Assembly: GCF_042701255.1 (NCBI RefSeq)
Contig: NZ_CP170554.1
Location: 186,001-250,000, forward strand
Direction: 5' to 3'
DNA from: Tahibacter sp042701255
Lineage (GTDB): Bacteria > Pseudomonadota > Gammaproteobacteria > Xanthomonadales > Rhodanobacteraceae
Length of the DNA: 64,000 bases
The position numbers were made by a program, and so were the translations under genes. Below the pieces are notes generated by a model. The model did no database searches. It was not told the origin of the DNA and worked only from the letters and a program-made list of their open reading frames with translations. This document shows, piece by piece, positions 56,960 to 64,000 of this stretch (its first letter is position 1; each line of letters begins with the position of its first letter).

Positions 56960-59716
56960 TTACTGCGCAGCGGCTTTGGCGTTCCTGGCCATGCCGTCGT
57001 TCGCGGCCTCGGGGGTTTCCGCGTCGAAGCCGGCGCTGAGGATCCGGTCGCCGGCGGCGGCCTTGACGCTGACCTGTGCCTGTGGCGCCGAGGCCGGCGC
57101 GGCCGGAGTAACCGGGAGCGCCGGCTGCTGCGACTGGACCACCGGCTTGTCCGGCTTGGCCGCCGCCTTGCTCAGATCGATGCGCGCGATCGCGTCGAAC
57201 GGATTGTTCGGATCGGCCACATAGCCGCGCACTTCGGCCGCGCGGCCGCGTACGTCGGCCGGCGGGTCGGGCAAGGTGAAGCGCTGGCCGAGCACGGCGA
57301 AACGCGTCGTGTGCAGTACCTTGCCGTGCTCGTCCAGCCAGGTCGCTTCGGCCGATCCGCGGAAACCGCTGCGGCCGATCTGCGCTTCCACCCGGTCGGG
57401 ACCGAACGGCTGCGGCTTGCGCACGAGACGGAACTCGCCGAGCGGCCGCTCCAGCACCACGGCCGGATCGCCGAGCAGGTTGTAGGTCTCGACCAGGGTC
57501 GCGTCCTCGGTGCTGCGCTTGCCGACGACGATCGATTCGCCGATCGAACGGCCGGGCTTGATCAGCTCGGCGACGATCGCCTTGCTGAAGGAGGCCGACG
57601 GCGAATTGCGCCAGGACGCCGCGAACACGGCGATCGCGCCGCGGTCCGGCTCGCGCAGGAAGCGTTCGCCGATCGAATCTTCGGTCGGGTTGTCGAACGG
57701 CGCCGAGTAGCAGGTCATCGACAGCACCATCGGCAGGCGCCCGCTGTTGTGCAGGCCGGACACGTCGTCGAGGGTGAACAGGTCGTGGTTCTTGCGCAGG
57801 TCCGGCGGGCCCGTGCGCCAGATGTAGCGGCCGCCGTGGCCGATGAAGTGCACGAGCAGGCGGCCGTCGTTGAGGCCGTCCTTGATCGATGACTGGTGCG
57901 CGACGTTGTCCTTCTCGTCGGCGCTGGCGTAGACCTTGTCGCTGAGGAAGCCGTCCTTGTCCAGCGATTCGGCGATCTGGTCCGACGTGGACTTGAAGTA
58001 GTCGCTTTCGTCGGTGATGAACATGACGTCGCGGCGCCAGGCGCCGAGCTGCGGCGTGCTGAGGTAGTTGATCGTCTTGTCGACGATGGCCTTGACCTCG
58101 GCCGGCTCGACCACCGGGAAGCGGCCGATCGCGATGACCGGATGCATGGGATCGCTGCCGACGCTGACGAAGTGGTTGTCGCTGGCCGACTGGCCGTCGT
58201 AGGACATGAACTGCCAGGTCGGGATCAGCGCGCGGTGCTTGAGATCGGTCGGCGTGTCGGCATACGGCGTGCTCGGGATGTCGCCGAACTGGCCCGGCAT
58301 CAGCAGTTCGTTGTCGGCCCACTTGGCGAGGTTGCGCCGGTCGATGCGCTGATGGCGGATGTCGAAGCTGGCGTCGCCGACGAGCAGCGCGAAGCGCGGC
58401 CGCGGCTGCGGCCAGTTCGCATACGCCTGCTGCATCAGATTGCGGATCGCCTGCGGATGGGTGATGCCGTCGTTGAACTGGTCGTAGACCTCGTCGACGT
58501 CGAGCACGGCGACCTTGAGACCGCGCCGGCGATGGAATTCGGCCAGCGGCTGGACTTCGTTGATCAGGCGCGAATGGCTGATGATGATGTAGTCGATCGG
58601 CGCATCGGGCTTGTGCCAGTCGCGATTGCTGAGCGCACGCACCTTCAGCGGCGCGAGGAATGCGTCGTCGACGACCGGATACAGGATGGCGTTGCCGTCG
58701 ATGCGGCCGAGATTGCCGTCGGCCGCGGTCCAGCGCCGCGCGTCGTCGCCGTAGACGGCGAGGGCGCTGCCCGCATGGCGCAGCGCGACCTTGCCGGCGC
58801 CGCTCACGCGAACCGGTTCGACCGAGCGCGTCAGGTCGCCGCCGGCCGGATACTCGACATCGGCCGAATTGAACATGACCACGTCGACGACGAAGTTCGG
58901 ATCGCCGGGCTTGACCGGCCGCTTGGGCACGTTCAGCGTGATCCGGTTGCCCTTCTCCTGCAGCTGTGCGGCCGGCAGGGTCACGCTCTGCTCGACTTCG
59001 TTGCGGCCGTCCCACTGGAATGTGGCGACGTTCCTGCCGCCGAGCATTACGTTCACGACGTGATCGGCCGGCCGGGCGTCGGTGCTGCCGATCATGCGCG
59101 GCGTGGTCGACATGCCGCGGAATTTCATACGCAGGGTGACCGAGCCGCCGTGTGCGGCGAGATCGGGCAGATCGAGATCGAACGAGAACGGCTCGGGGTC
59201 GACGTGGGTGAGCTTGGCCCAGTGCCAGAAATCCGCCTCTTCCCAGGCTTTGACCTCGTTCTGATTCAGACGAATCATGAGGTTTTCCTGCTCGAGATGC
59301 AGGCGGCGGGTCAGCGCGGCGGGCGTCGCGGCCGGCGTGGCTGCCGCATCGGCGATGCGCGCGTGCGGACCTTCCGATGCCGACAGCAAATAGACGTTGA
59401 CCGTGCTGTAGGCGTCATACCAGGACTGCGGACCGTGCAGCGGCTGGCCTATCCATTCCATGCGGTCGCCGGGGCGCAGCGTCGGGCCTTCGCCGCTGAG
59501 GCGGATCGGCACCTCTTTGCCGCGCTGGGTCAGCTTCAGCGAGTCGCGCGGACAGTCCGCCAGACCGGGCGCTGCGGCAACGATGCCGGCCTGGTCCAGC
59601 GCATAGACGCCGGCGTGTTCGATTTCGATATGCACGCTGCCGGTGCAGGCCAGAACGGCGGAAGAAGGCAGCGCAAGAAGACCCAGCAGAACGACACGAC
59701 GGATAGGCAACAGCAT
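56960..59716 (-). CDS. Gingipain-family (C25) cysteine protease
   Basis: The 918-residue protein has a signal peptide (IRRVVLLGLLALPSSAVLA). A beta-rich N-terminal region of about 350 residues follows, then a C25 domain with the catalytic pair His627 (LLVHFIGHGGRYIW) and Cys669 (MVLSMTCYSAPFDNPTEDS). Supporting motifs are LLVGDASFD, IAIGRFPVVEP and YNLLGDPAVVLE. A Pro/Ala-rich linker leads to a C-terminal ILSAGFDAETPE, close to the LFxxGFE tail of other secreted proteins here, then 16 more residues. C25 members include gingipains and the PorU sortase of the type IX secretion system; no other type IX gene is visible here. The P-domain gene lies upstream on the same strand and the glycan locus converges from the other side. 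Confidence 0.9.
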   Translation of the reverse strand: MLLPIRRVVLLGLLALPSSAVLACTGSVHIEIEHAGVYALDQAGIVAAAPGLADCPRDSLKLTQRGKEVPIRLSGEGPTLRPGDRMEWIGQPLHGPQSWYDAYSTVNVYLLSASEGPHARIADAAATPAATPAALTRRLHLEQENLMIRLNQNEVKAWEEADFWHWAKLTHVDPEPFSFDLDLPDLAAHGGSVTLRMKFRGMSTTPRMIGSTDARPADHVVNVMLGGRNVATFQWDGRNEVEQSVTLPAAQLQEKGNRITLNVPKRPVKPGDPNFVVDVVMFNSADVEYPAGGDLTRSVEPVRVSGAGKVALRHAGSALAVYGDDARRWTAADGNLGRIDGNAILYPVVDDAFLAPLKVRALSNRDWHKPDAPIDYIIISHSRLINEVQPLAEFHRRRGLKVAVLDVDEVYDQFNDGITHPQAIRNLMQQAYANWPQPRPRFALLVGDASFDIRHQRIDRRNLAKWADNELLMPGQFGDIPSTPYADTPTDLKHRALIPTWQFMSYDGQSASDNHFVSVGSDPMHPVIAIGRFPVVEPAEVKAIVDKTINYLSTPQLGAWRRDVMFITDESDYFKSTSDQIAESLDKDGFLSDKVYASADEKDNVAHQSSIKDGLNDGRLLVHFIGHGGRYIWRTGPPDLRKNHDLFTLDDVSGLHNSGRLPMVLSMTCYSAPFDNPTEDSIGERFLREPDRGAIAVFAASWRNSPSASFSKAIVAELIKPGRSIGESIVVGKRSTEDATLVETYNLLGDPAVVLERPLGEFRLVRKPQPFGPDRVEAQIGRSGFRGSAEATWLDEHGKVLHTTRFAVLGQRFTLPDPPADVRGRAAEVRGYVADPNNPFDAIARIDLSKAAAKPDKPVVQSQQPALPVTPAAPASAPQAQVSVKAAAGDRILSAGFDAETPEAANDGMARNAKAAAQ

Positions 59717-59855
59717 GAGCGAACGGAACCTGCGGAACGTCGATGCGACCGAATCCGACAGGCTACCGATTGGTCAAGATCTATGCAAACCCGTTCACGT
59801 TCCGCTGCGACGGAACGCCGGCAACGCGCGGCCGGGCGAGCCGCGCGCTGAAAGA

Positions 59856-60515
59856 TCAGGGATTTTCGAAGCCGTTCTTGAACAGCTGGTCGGTCTGGTC
59901 GATGTACAGGGTCGCCGCGTTGACCGTGCCGGTACCGCTGTTGGGCTGACCCGGGGTCGGATCGCCGGCGTCCCAGAACGTCAGGGTCCAGGTGCCGTTG
60001 GCCAGTTCGGGCGGCAGGTTGCGGAACTCCGTCGACAGCAGGGTCGGCGCACCGCCGGGATTCTGGCCGCCGGGTTCGGCCGCGCGGTAGGTGCCGGTCG
60101 GCACCGTCGGGAACGCGCTGCCCCACCAGTCGCGCTCGCCGTCGTCCTGGAAGGTGTACAGGCCGTTGAGCACGCCGTTGTGGCCGCAGCCGTTCGGCAC
60201 GTTGGAACCGGTGTGACTGAAGATGATCTTGGACGGGCTGCCGCCGGGGGCGGCGAGCTTGACCACGAGATCGCCGCGCCAGGTGTGGACCAGGTCCATG
60301 CTCACGCTGAGGCCGACGATGGGATAGACCAGGTCGTGGACGTCGAAGCTGACGACGCGCGGCTGGCCCAGGTTGTTGACGCCGCAGCTCGGCGAGCCGG
60401 ACGGCGCGTCGGGGATGGCGCCGGTATTCGTGCCTGCGAACGACTCGACCGCGAAAACGGGCGAGGAGGCCAGAAGGCCGAGGCCGAGCCAGGCCAGAAC
60501 TGCGGTGCTGCGCAT
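59856..60515 (-). CDS. Stand-alone secreted P-domain (proprotein convertase P) protein
   Basis: The 219-residue protein has a signal peptide (STAVLAWLGLGLLASSPVFA) and one P-domain: a first strand set near LSVSMDLVHTWRGDLVVKLA and the closing element GTWTLTFWDAGDPTPGQ. P-domains normally follow the catalytic domain of subtilisin-like convertases or appear in metalloproteases; no protease domain is present here. The last residues are DQLFKNGFENP, a tail shared with the S8 protease. GGAAGG lies just before ATG 60515; the longer frame to 60824 is Arg-rich and overlaps mtfA, so it is rejected. It is 139 bases upstream of the C25 protease gene and probably co-transcribed with it. Confidence 0.85.
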   Translation of the reverse strand: MRSTAVLAWLGLGLLASSPVFAVESFAGTNTGAIPDAPSGSPSCGVNNLGQPRVVSFDVHDLVYPIVGLSVSMDLVHTWRGDLVVKLAAPGGSPSKIIFSHTGSNVPNGCGHNGVLNGLYTFQDDGERDWWGSAFPTVPTGTYRAAEPGGQNPGGAPTLLSTEFRNLPPELANGTWTLTFWDAGDPTPGQPNSGTGTVNAATLYIDQTDQLFKNGFENP

Positions 60516-60598
60516 GCCTTCCACTCCGGAAACGACAGAGAAAACCGCGGCAGTGTAGCCGAAACCTCCGCCGTCGACGGCACCCGCCGCCGCGCCGT

Positions 60599-61375
60599 TC
60601 AGATTGCAGCCGTGCCGGCGGCCGGTCGGAACAATTGCTGCAACAGGGCCGCGACGGCCGGCATCGCGTCTTCGACCAGCGTCGCGTCGGAATACCAGGC
60701 TTCGACGAGGCAGGCGAAGAACTCGTCCGGGCTCTCCGCGGCGTAAGGGTCTATCGCGGTTTCCTCGCCGGCGTCCACGGCCGCGCAATGCGTGTCGTAG
60801 GCCTGCTGGAAGGTGCGTATCCATTCGCCGCGCGACAGTCGCGGCGGCAAGGGCGGTACGCCGTCGCTGCCGCCGCCGAGCATGTCCAGCTTGTGCGCGA
60901 TCTCGTGGATGACGACGTTGAAGCCCGAATGCGGATCTTCGAGATCCTGCGCGATGTCGGCCCAGGACAGCACCAGCGGACCGCGCTCCCAGGCTTCGCC
61001 GATCAGGCTGTCGTCGCCCTCGGTGACTACGCCGGTGTCCTCGTCGTGGTGCTCGCGGCGCACGCGGAACTCGCCCGGATAGACCAGCACCTGGCGCCAG
61101 CCGCGCAGATGGTCGTACCCCAGCGCGAGCACCGGCAGACAGGCCAGCGCCGCGATCAGCAGACGCCGGTGCGCATCGAGCTCGGCACCGGCCAGGGCGA
61201 AGAACTGCTTGTCGGCCAGGAAGCGCGCGCAGTACTCGCGCAGCCGCGCCGCGTCGTCGGCAGCGAGCGCGGCGACCAGCGCCGACTCGTCCACGACGGC
61301 CTGCCAGGCCGCATCGGTTATGGGATCAGGGCGAGGGCGCCAACGCTCGCGAAGACGGCGCAACAGATCGATCAC
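60599..61375 (-). CDS. mtfA: MtfA-like zinc peptidase (M90)
   Basis: This 258-residue protein fits MtfA in length and motifs: HEIAHKLD with zinc ligands His158 and His162, and the third-ligand region YAAESPDEFFACLVEAWYSD. VLVYPGEF and GEAWERGPLVLSW are also typical. In E. coli MtfA is a cytosolic peptidase that binds the Mlc repressor and so affects glucose uptake. There is no signal peptide. It lies upstream of the P-domain gene on the same strand with an 83-base gap. Confidence 0.92.
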   Translation of the reverse strand: MIDLLRRLRERWRPRPDPITDAAWQAVVDESALVAALAADDAARLREYCARFLADKQFFALAGAELDAHRRLLIAALACLPVLALGYDHLRGWRQVLVYPGEFRVRREHHDEDTGVVTEGDDSLIGEAWERGPLVLSWADIAQDLEDPHSGFNVVIHEIAHKLDMLGGGSDGVPPLPPRLSRGEWIRTFQQAYDTHCAAVDAGEETAIDPYAAESPDEFFACLVEAWYSDATLVEDAMPAVAALLQQLFRPAAGTAAI

Positions 61376-61430
61376 GCGCGCATGATGCCCTGCGCGGCGC
61401 GCAGGGCGGAAGCGGTACGGATCGGATGGA

Positions 61431-61820
61431 TTACTTGATCGAACCCGGCAGCACCGACTGCCAGCGCAGACCGCCGCCGCGCGGCTTCTGCGGAATCACG
61501 GCTTCGGCCGACGGCAGGGTGACCGGAGCGCCGCCACTGTTGCTGCCGCTGCTTTCCGGAACGGCCGCCTCGGTCGAGGACACCGTGTCGGCGACCGCGC
61601 CGCGGGAGTCCATGGGTACGCTGACCGGTGCACTCTGGCCGTCGTGATAGATGACGCGGGCGTTGACCGAGCCGGGCTGGATGTCGCAGTCCTGGCGCGA
61701 CTGCGCCAGGGCCACGCCGCCCGGCGCGGCGGCGCCGAGCATGAAATCGTCCGCATGGCTGACACCGGCCAGGAGCGCCAGGAGCAGCAGCAGGAACAGT
61801 GATCGCGAAGTAATGAGCAT
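61431..61820 (-). CDS. Small secreted protein of unknown function
   Basis: The 129-residue product has a clear signal peptide (SLFLLLLLALLAGVSHA) and a short mature region with one Cys in SRQDCDIQPGSVNARVIYHD. A Ser/Gly/Ala-rich stretch and a basic tail (QKPRGGGLRWQSVLPGSIK) follow. I recognise no domain. ATG 61820 is preferred over 61880 because the signal peptide follows at once and GGAG lies upstream. It precedes mtfA by 55 bases and may share its transcript. Confidence 0.75.
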   Translation of the reverse strand: MLITSRSLFLLLLLALLAGVSHADDFMLGAAAPGGVALAQSRQDCDIQPGSVNARVIYHDGQSAPVSVPMDSRGAVADTVSSTEAAVPESSGSNSGGAPVTLPSAEAVIPQKPRGGGLRWQSVLPGSIK

Positions 61821-62337
61821 CGGTGGCTCCGGAATAGCGGAACGCTGGCACGGGCTCTTGGGAGGTCGGCATGCTCGCACGATTGCTCCGGTCTAGCCAG
61901 CGGGGTCGCCGGACTACAGCAGGGTTCGTGCCAACCGTCGCGCGCCTCCCCAGGCCTTGCGCAACAAGGGCTTGAAGTCATGGTCAGTGTCCGGACTGTC
62001 CGCTGTGACCGCAGCGGACAGCGACGGACAGTTCCTTTGATGCGCCGAGGCGAGAATCGGTTGCGTAGTCATGCACTTGCGCTGCAGCGCAGCATGGATG
62101 GCCGGCCGCGGCAACAGACGCAGGCGGATGTTCCACACGCAGGTCCGATCCGGACGGCCCTCCGGCGGCGGCGCTGCACCACGCATACTCGCCGGCGGCC
62201 GCGACGGGCGGATCCGTCGGATCATCGGTAGCGCCTGACGACCCGCAGCCCGGCGCTGCGAAGCGGTGCCTTGCCGCGGCCCGAACGCCCATCGTCGCGG
62301 ATACCGACTCTCCTGATCTGAGTAAGAGTTCTGGTCC
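61821..62337. other. Divergent intergenic region with GGACA/TGTCC sites
   Basis: These 517 bases lie between two divergent small genes. No frame shows family features, and the apparent ORFs are Arg-rich. The notable part is 61988-62030, which contains two TGTCC and two GGACA sites. ATCTGAGTAAGAGTT just before 62338 is the least GC-rich part and may belong to the promoter of the next gene. Confidence 0.5.
61988..62030. promoter_or_regulatory. Cluster of TGTCC/GGACA half-sites with a hairpin
   Basis: TGTCC occurs at 61988 and 61997 and GGACA at 62016 and 62026. CTGTCCGCT (61996-62004) and AGCGGACAG (62013-62021) form a 9-bp inverted repeat with an 8-base centre. The half-sites are the same as those upstream of the S8 protease. 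It could be an operator or a small repeat element. Confidence 0.4.
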
Positions 62338-62655
62338 ATGAACCTGTTCGCCTGCCCCGCCTGCGGAGAACCGGCCATCTCGAGCCGCGAGAAATTCCGC
62401 CTCGGCCCGATGCGCGCGGTGCGCTGCCGCTATTGCCGCGCGCGCGTCAGCGTCGCGGCGCTGCCGAGCATCATCCTGCTGGCCCTGGCCACGCTGGCCT
62501 TTCCGTTCGGCTTCATCGCGGGCTTCTGGCTGTGCCAGTCGTCGGGATCGATGCCGCTGTCCTTCGCCGGCGGACTGGCGGGTTTCATCGCGCTGCCGCT
62601 GCTGTTTCGCCTGGCGCATCTGCGCCTGGTGCCGCTGGTCGTGCGCAAAGGCTGA
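62338..62655 (+). CDS. Small zinc-ribbon membrane protein
   Basis: The 105-residue protein begins with a four-cysteine zinc ribbon (FACPACGEPAIS then VRCRYCRARV; Cys6, Cys9, Cys30, Cys33). Two membrane segments follow (SIILLALATLAFPFGFIAGF and LSFAGGLAGFIALPLLFRLA). Small zinc-ribbon plus two-helix proteins of this kind are widespread and unnamed; the ribbon should face the cytoplasm. No clear ribosome-binding site is seen ahead of ATG 62338. Confidence 0.75.
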   Translation: MNLFACPACGEPAISSREKFRLGPMRAVRCRYCRARVSVAALPSIILLALATLAFPFGFIAGFWLCQSSGSMPLSFAGGLAGFIALPLLFRLAHLRLVPLVVRKG

Positions 62656-62842
62656 CGACCGCAGGCGGGCGCGTCCCTTCGGCCGGAGTCGTCGCAGCGT
62701 GCATTGCCCGACGTTGCGATTGTTCCTGCGCGTTCACCGAAACCTGCGCGCGGCTTGCGGTGAACGCAGTGCCCACCGGTGAAGCGCCGCCCTCGCTGCA
62801 CTGCAGCGCGCGCGTGCCGGCCTGAGCTGGCTAGACTCGGGC

Positions 62843-64000
62843 ATGAACAGCGCTTCGGCAGAACTCGGACTGATACCACGCCGCTGGCGCCCCAGCGGCG
62901 TCGCGCTCAAGCGCGGCCTGCTCGCCGGCATACGCCGCGTGCTCGCGCGGCGCGACGCGATCAACCGCATCAACGTATTTCCGGTCGCCGACGGCGACAC
63001 CGGATCGAATCTCGCGTTCACCCTGAGCGCCGTCGAACAGGCGCTGCGGCCGCTGCGCCTGGGCAGCGCCGGCAGCCTGCTGCGCCGCGCCGGCGACGAG
63101 GCCATCGACGGCGCGCGCGGCAATTCCGGTGCGATCCTCGCTCAGTTCCTGCAAGGCCTCGGCGAATACCTGGCCGACCAGCCGCGACTCGGACTGGCCG
63201 AGCTCGCGGCCGCGGCCGACTACGGCGCGCGCCAGGCGCGTGCCGCCGTGGCCGAACCGCGCGAAGGCACCATGCTGTCGGTCATCGCCGCGTTCGCGGC
63301 ATCCCTGCAGCACGATGCCGCCCGCGGCGCCGACGATCTGCGCGACTGCTGGATGCGTGCCGTGACTGCAGCGCGCGAAGCCCTGCAGCGCACGCCCGAA
63401 CAATTGGCCGTACTGCGCAAGGCCGGCGTCGTCGATGCCGGCGCGCTCGGCTTCGTCGAACTGCTCGAAGGCATCAACGACTACCTGCAGCGCGGCCGCG
63501 CCGGACTTGCCGCGCTCGACGACTATCGCGGCGGCGAAGCCGGCGTCATGGCCGAAACTGACGGCGCCGATTCGCCGCATCGCTGGTGCACCGAATGCGT
63601 GCTCGGCGCCGATGCGATCGAGCGCGACGCCGTGCGCGCGGCGCTGCAGACGCTGGACCACAGCAGCCTCGTGCTCGCCGGCACGCGCACGCGGCTGCGC
63701 GTGCACGTGCACCTGGACGAGCCCCAGCGGCTCTACGACCTGCTCGCGAAATTCGGCAACGTGGGCAGCTGCAAGGCCGACGACATGCGCTCGCAGCAGC
63801 GCGCGACGCAGGCGCGCACGCGTGTCGCGGTCGTCGTCGATTCGGCCGCCGATCTGCCCGATGCGGCGCTGGAGCATCTGCCGCTGCATCTCGTGCCGGT
63901 GCGCCTGAATTTCGGCGCGCAGGACTATCTGGACAAGGTCTCGCTGTCGCCGGCGGAGTTCTTCGAGGAACTGCGCCGCAACCCGCTGCCGCCGCGCACG
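62843..64000 (+). CDS. DhaL/FakA-like kinase fused to DegV/FakB fatty-acid-binding domain (3' end missing)
   Basis: The frame is open from ATG 62843 to the window edge, giving 386 codons. The N-terminal DhaL (DAK2) domain has the magnesium-binding NVFPVADGDTGSNL with Asp50 and Asp52, and GARGNSGAILAQFLQGLG. A middle domain follows at about residues 245-320 (WCTECVLGADAIERDAV, LRVHVHLDEPQRLYDL) like the centre of FakA. A DegV domain starts near residue 329 (VAVVVDSAADLPDAALEHLP, VSLSPAEFFEELR) and is cut by the end. In Gram-positives FakA phosphorylates fatty acids held by a separate FakB (DegV) protein for phospholipid synthesis. Here kinase and carrier are one chain, so it may be a self-contained fatty acid kinase. 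That function is inferred from domains. Confidence 0.85.
   Translation, partial: MNSASAELGLIPRRWRPSGVALKRGLLAGIRRVLARRDAINRINVFPVADGDTGSNLAFTLSAVEQALRPLRLGSAGSLLRRAGDEAIDGARGNSGAILAQFLQGLGEYLADQPRLGLAELAAAADYGARQARAAVAEPREGTMLSVIAAFAASLQHDAARGADDLRDCWMRAVTAAREALQRTPEQLAVLRKAGVVDAGALGFVELLEGINDYLQRGRAGLAALDDYRGGEAGVMAETDGADSPHRWCTECVLGADAIERDAVRAALQTLDHSSLVLAGTRTRLRVHVHLDEPQRLYDLLAKFGNVGSCKADDMRSQQRATQARTRVAVVVDSAADLPDAALEHLPLHLVPVRLNFGAQDYLDKVSLSPAEFFEELRRNPLPPRT

Noticed and set aside
61914..62619. ORFs of 154 and 211 residues on the minus strand near the zinc-ribbon gene
   Set aside because: Both are Arg/Ala/Gln-rich without motifs and overlap the better supported small membrane protein.

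Overview
This is a GC-rich chromosomal window from what looks like a gammaproteobacterium of the Xanthomonadales (Lysobacterales), probably close to the Rhodanobacteraceae. I infer this from gene content and style: a TonB receptor beside a TPR-sulfotransferase, many secreted multi-domain proteins, an IPTL-type C-terminal tail, short C-terminal LFxxGFE tails, and GATTCCC and CCCTCCCCTT intergenic repeats. No rRNA, tRNA, CRISPR array, phage or insertion sequence is visible. Stop codons are scarce, so very long antisense and out-of-frame ORFs occur throughout and are ignored here.

Layout. (1) 1-12.5 kb: end of a GabT-like aminotransferase, a MocR-type regulator whose PLP lysine appears lost, a convergent secreted serine hydrolase, then a plus-strand run: nitrilase-family amidohydrolase, TonB receptor, TPR-sulfotransferase, MFS transporter, succinate-semialdehyde dehydrogenase. 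The last genes overlap by ATGA, and the run reads as an uptake and catabolism operon feeding the GABA/succinate route. (2) 12.6-34.6 kb, all minus strand: a very large subtilisin-like protease, a 14-blade Kelch protein broken by a single-base frameshift, a LuxR regulator, a DUF1566 protein with seven 255-bp tandem repeats and an IPTL-like tail, a second DUF1566 protein with Kelch and Calx-beta domains, and a 1421-residue hybrid sensor kinase/AraC regulator. (3) 35-42.7 kb, plus strand: dusA overlapping a propeller-GGDEF protein, a citrulline-hydrolase-like enzyme, and a PepSY/response-regulator/histidine-kinase operon, ended by a nested inverted-repeat element.

(4) 43-56.9 kb: a surface glycan locus built from two divergent arms. 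The minus arm has two GT4 glycosyltransferases, a DUF4214 protein and a transglutaminase-like protein. The plus arm has a lipoprotein, a GT39-like membrane protein, a small coiled-coil protein, a GT2/GT-B/sulfotransferase fusion (frameshifted), a second GT2, a GDP-mannose dehydratase and a GT4-GT2 fusion. No flippase, polymerase or ABC exporter is present, so the cluster is incomplete or works with genes elsewhere. (5) 57-61.8 kb, minus strand: a gingipain-family (C25) cysteine protease, a stand-alone P-domain protein, MtfA and a small secreted protein. (6) 62.3-64 kb: a small zinc-ribbon membrane protein and the start of a DhaL/DegV fusion that resembles FakA joined to FakB.

The most promising unexplained signal is a short tail (LFRSGFE, LFKNGFE, ILSAGFD, internal LFRDGFD) shared by four otherwise unrelated secreted proteins in the window. 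One of them is the C25 protease encoded next to the glycan locus, which makes a sorting or glycan-anchoring role worth testing.
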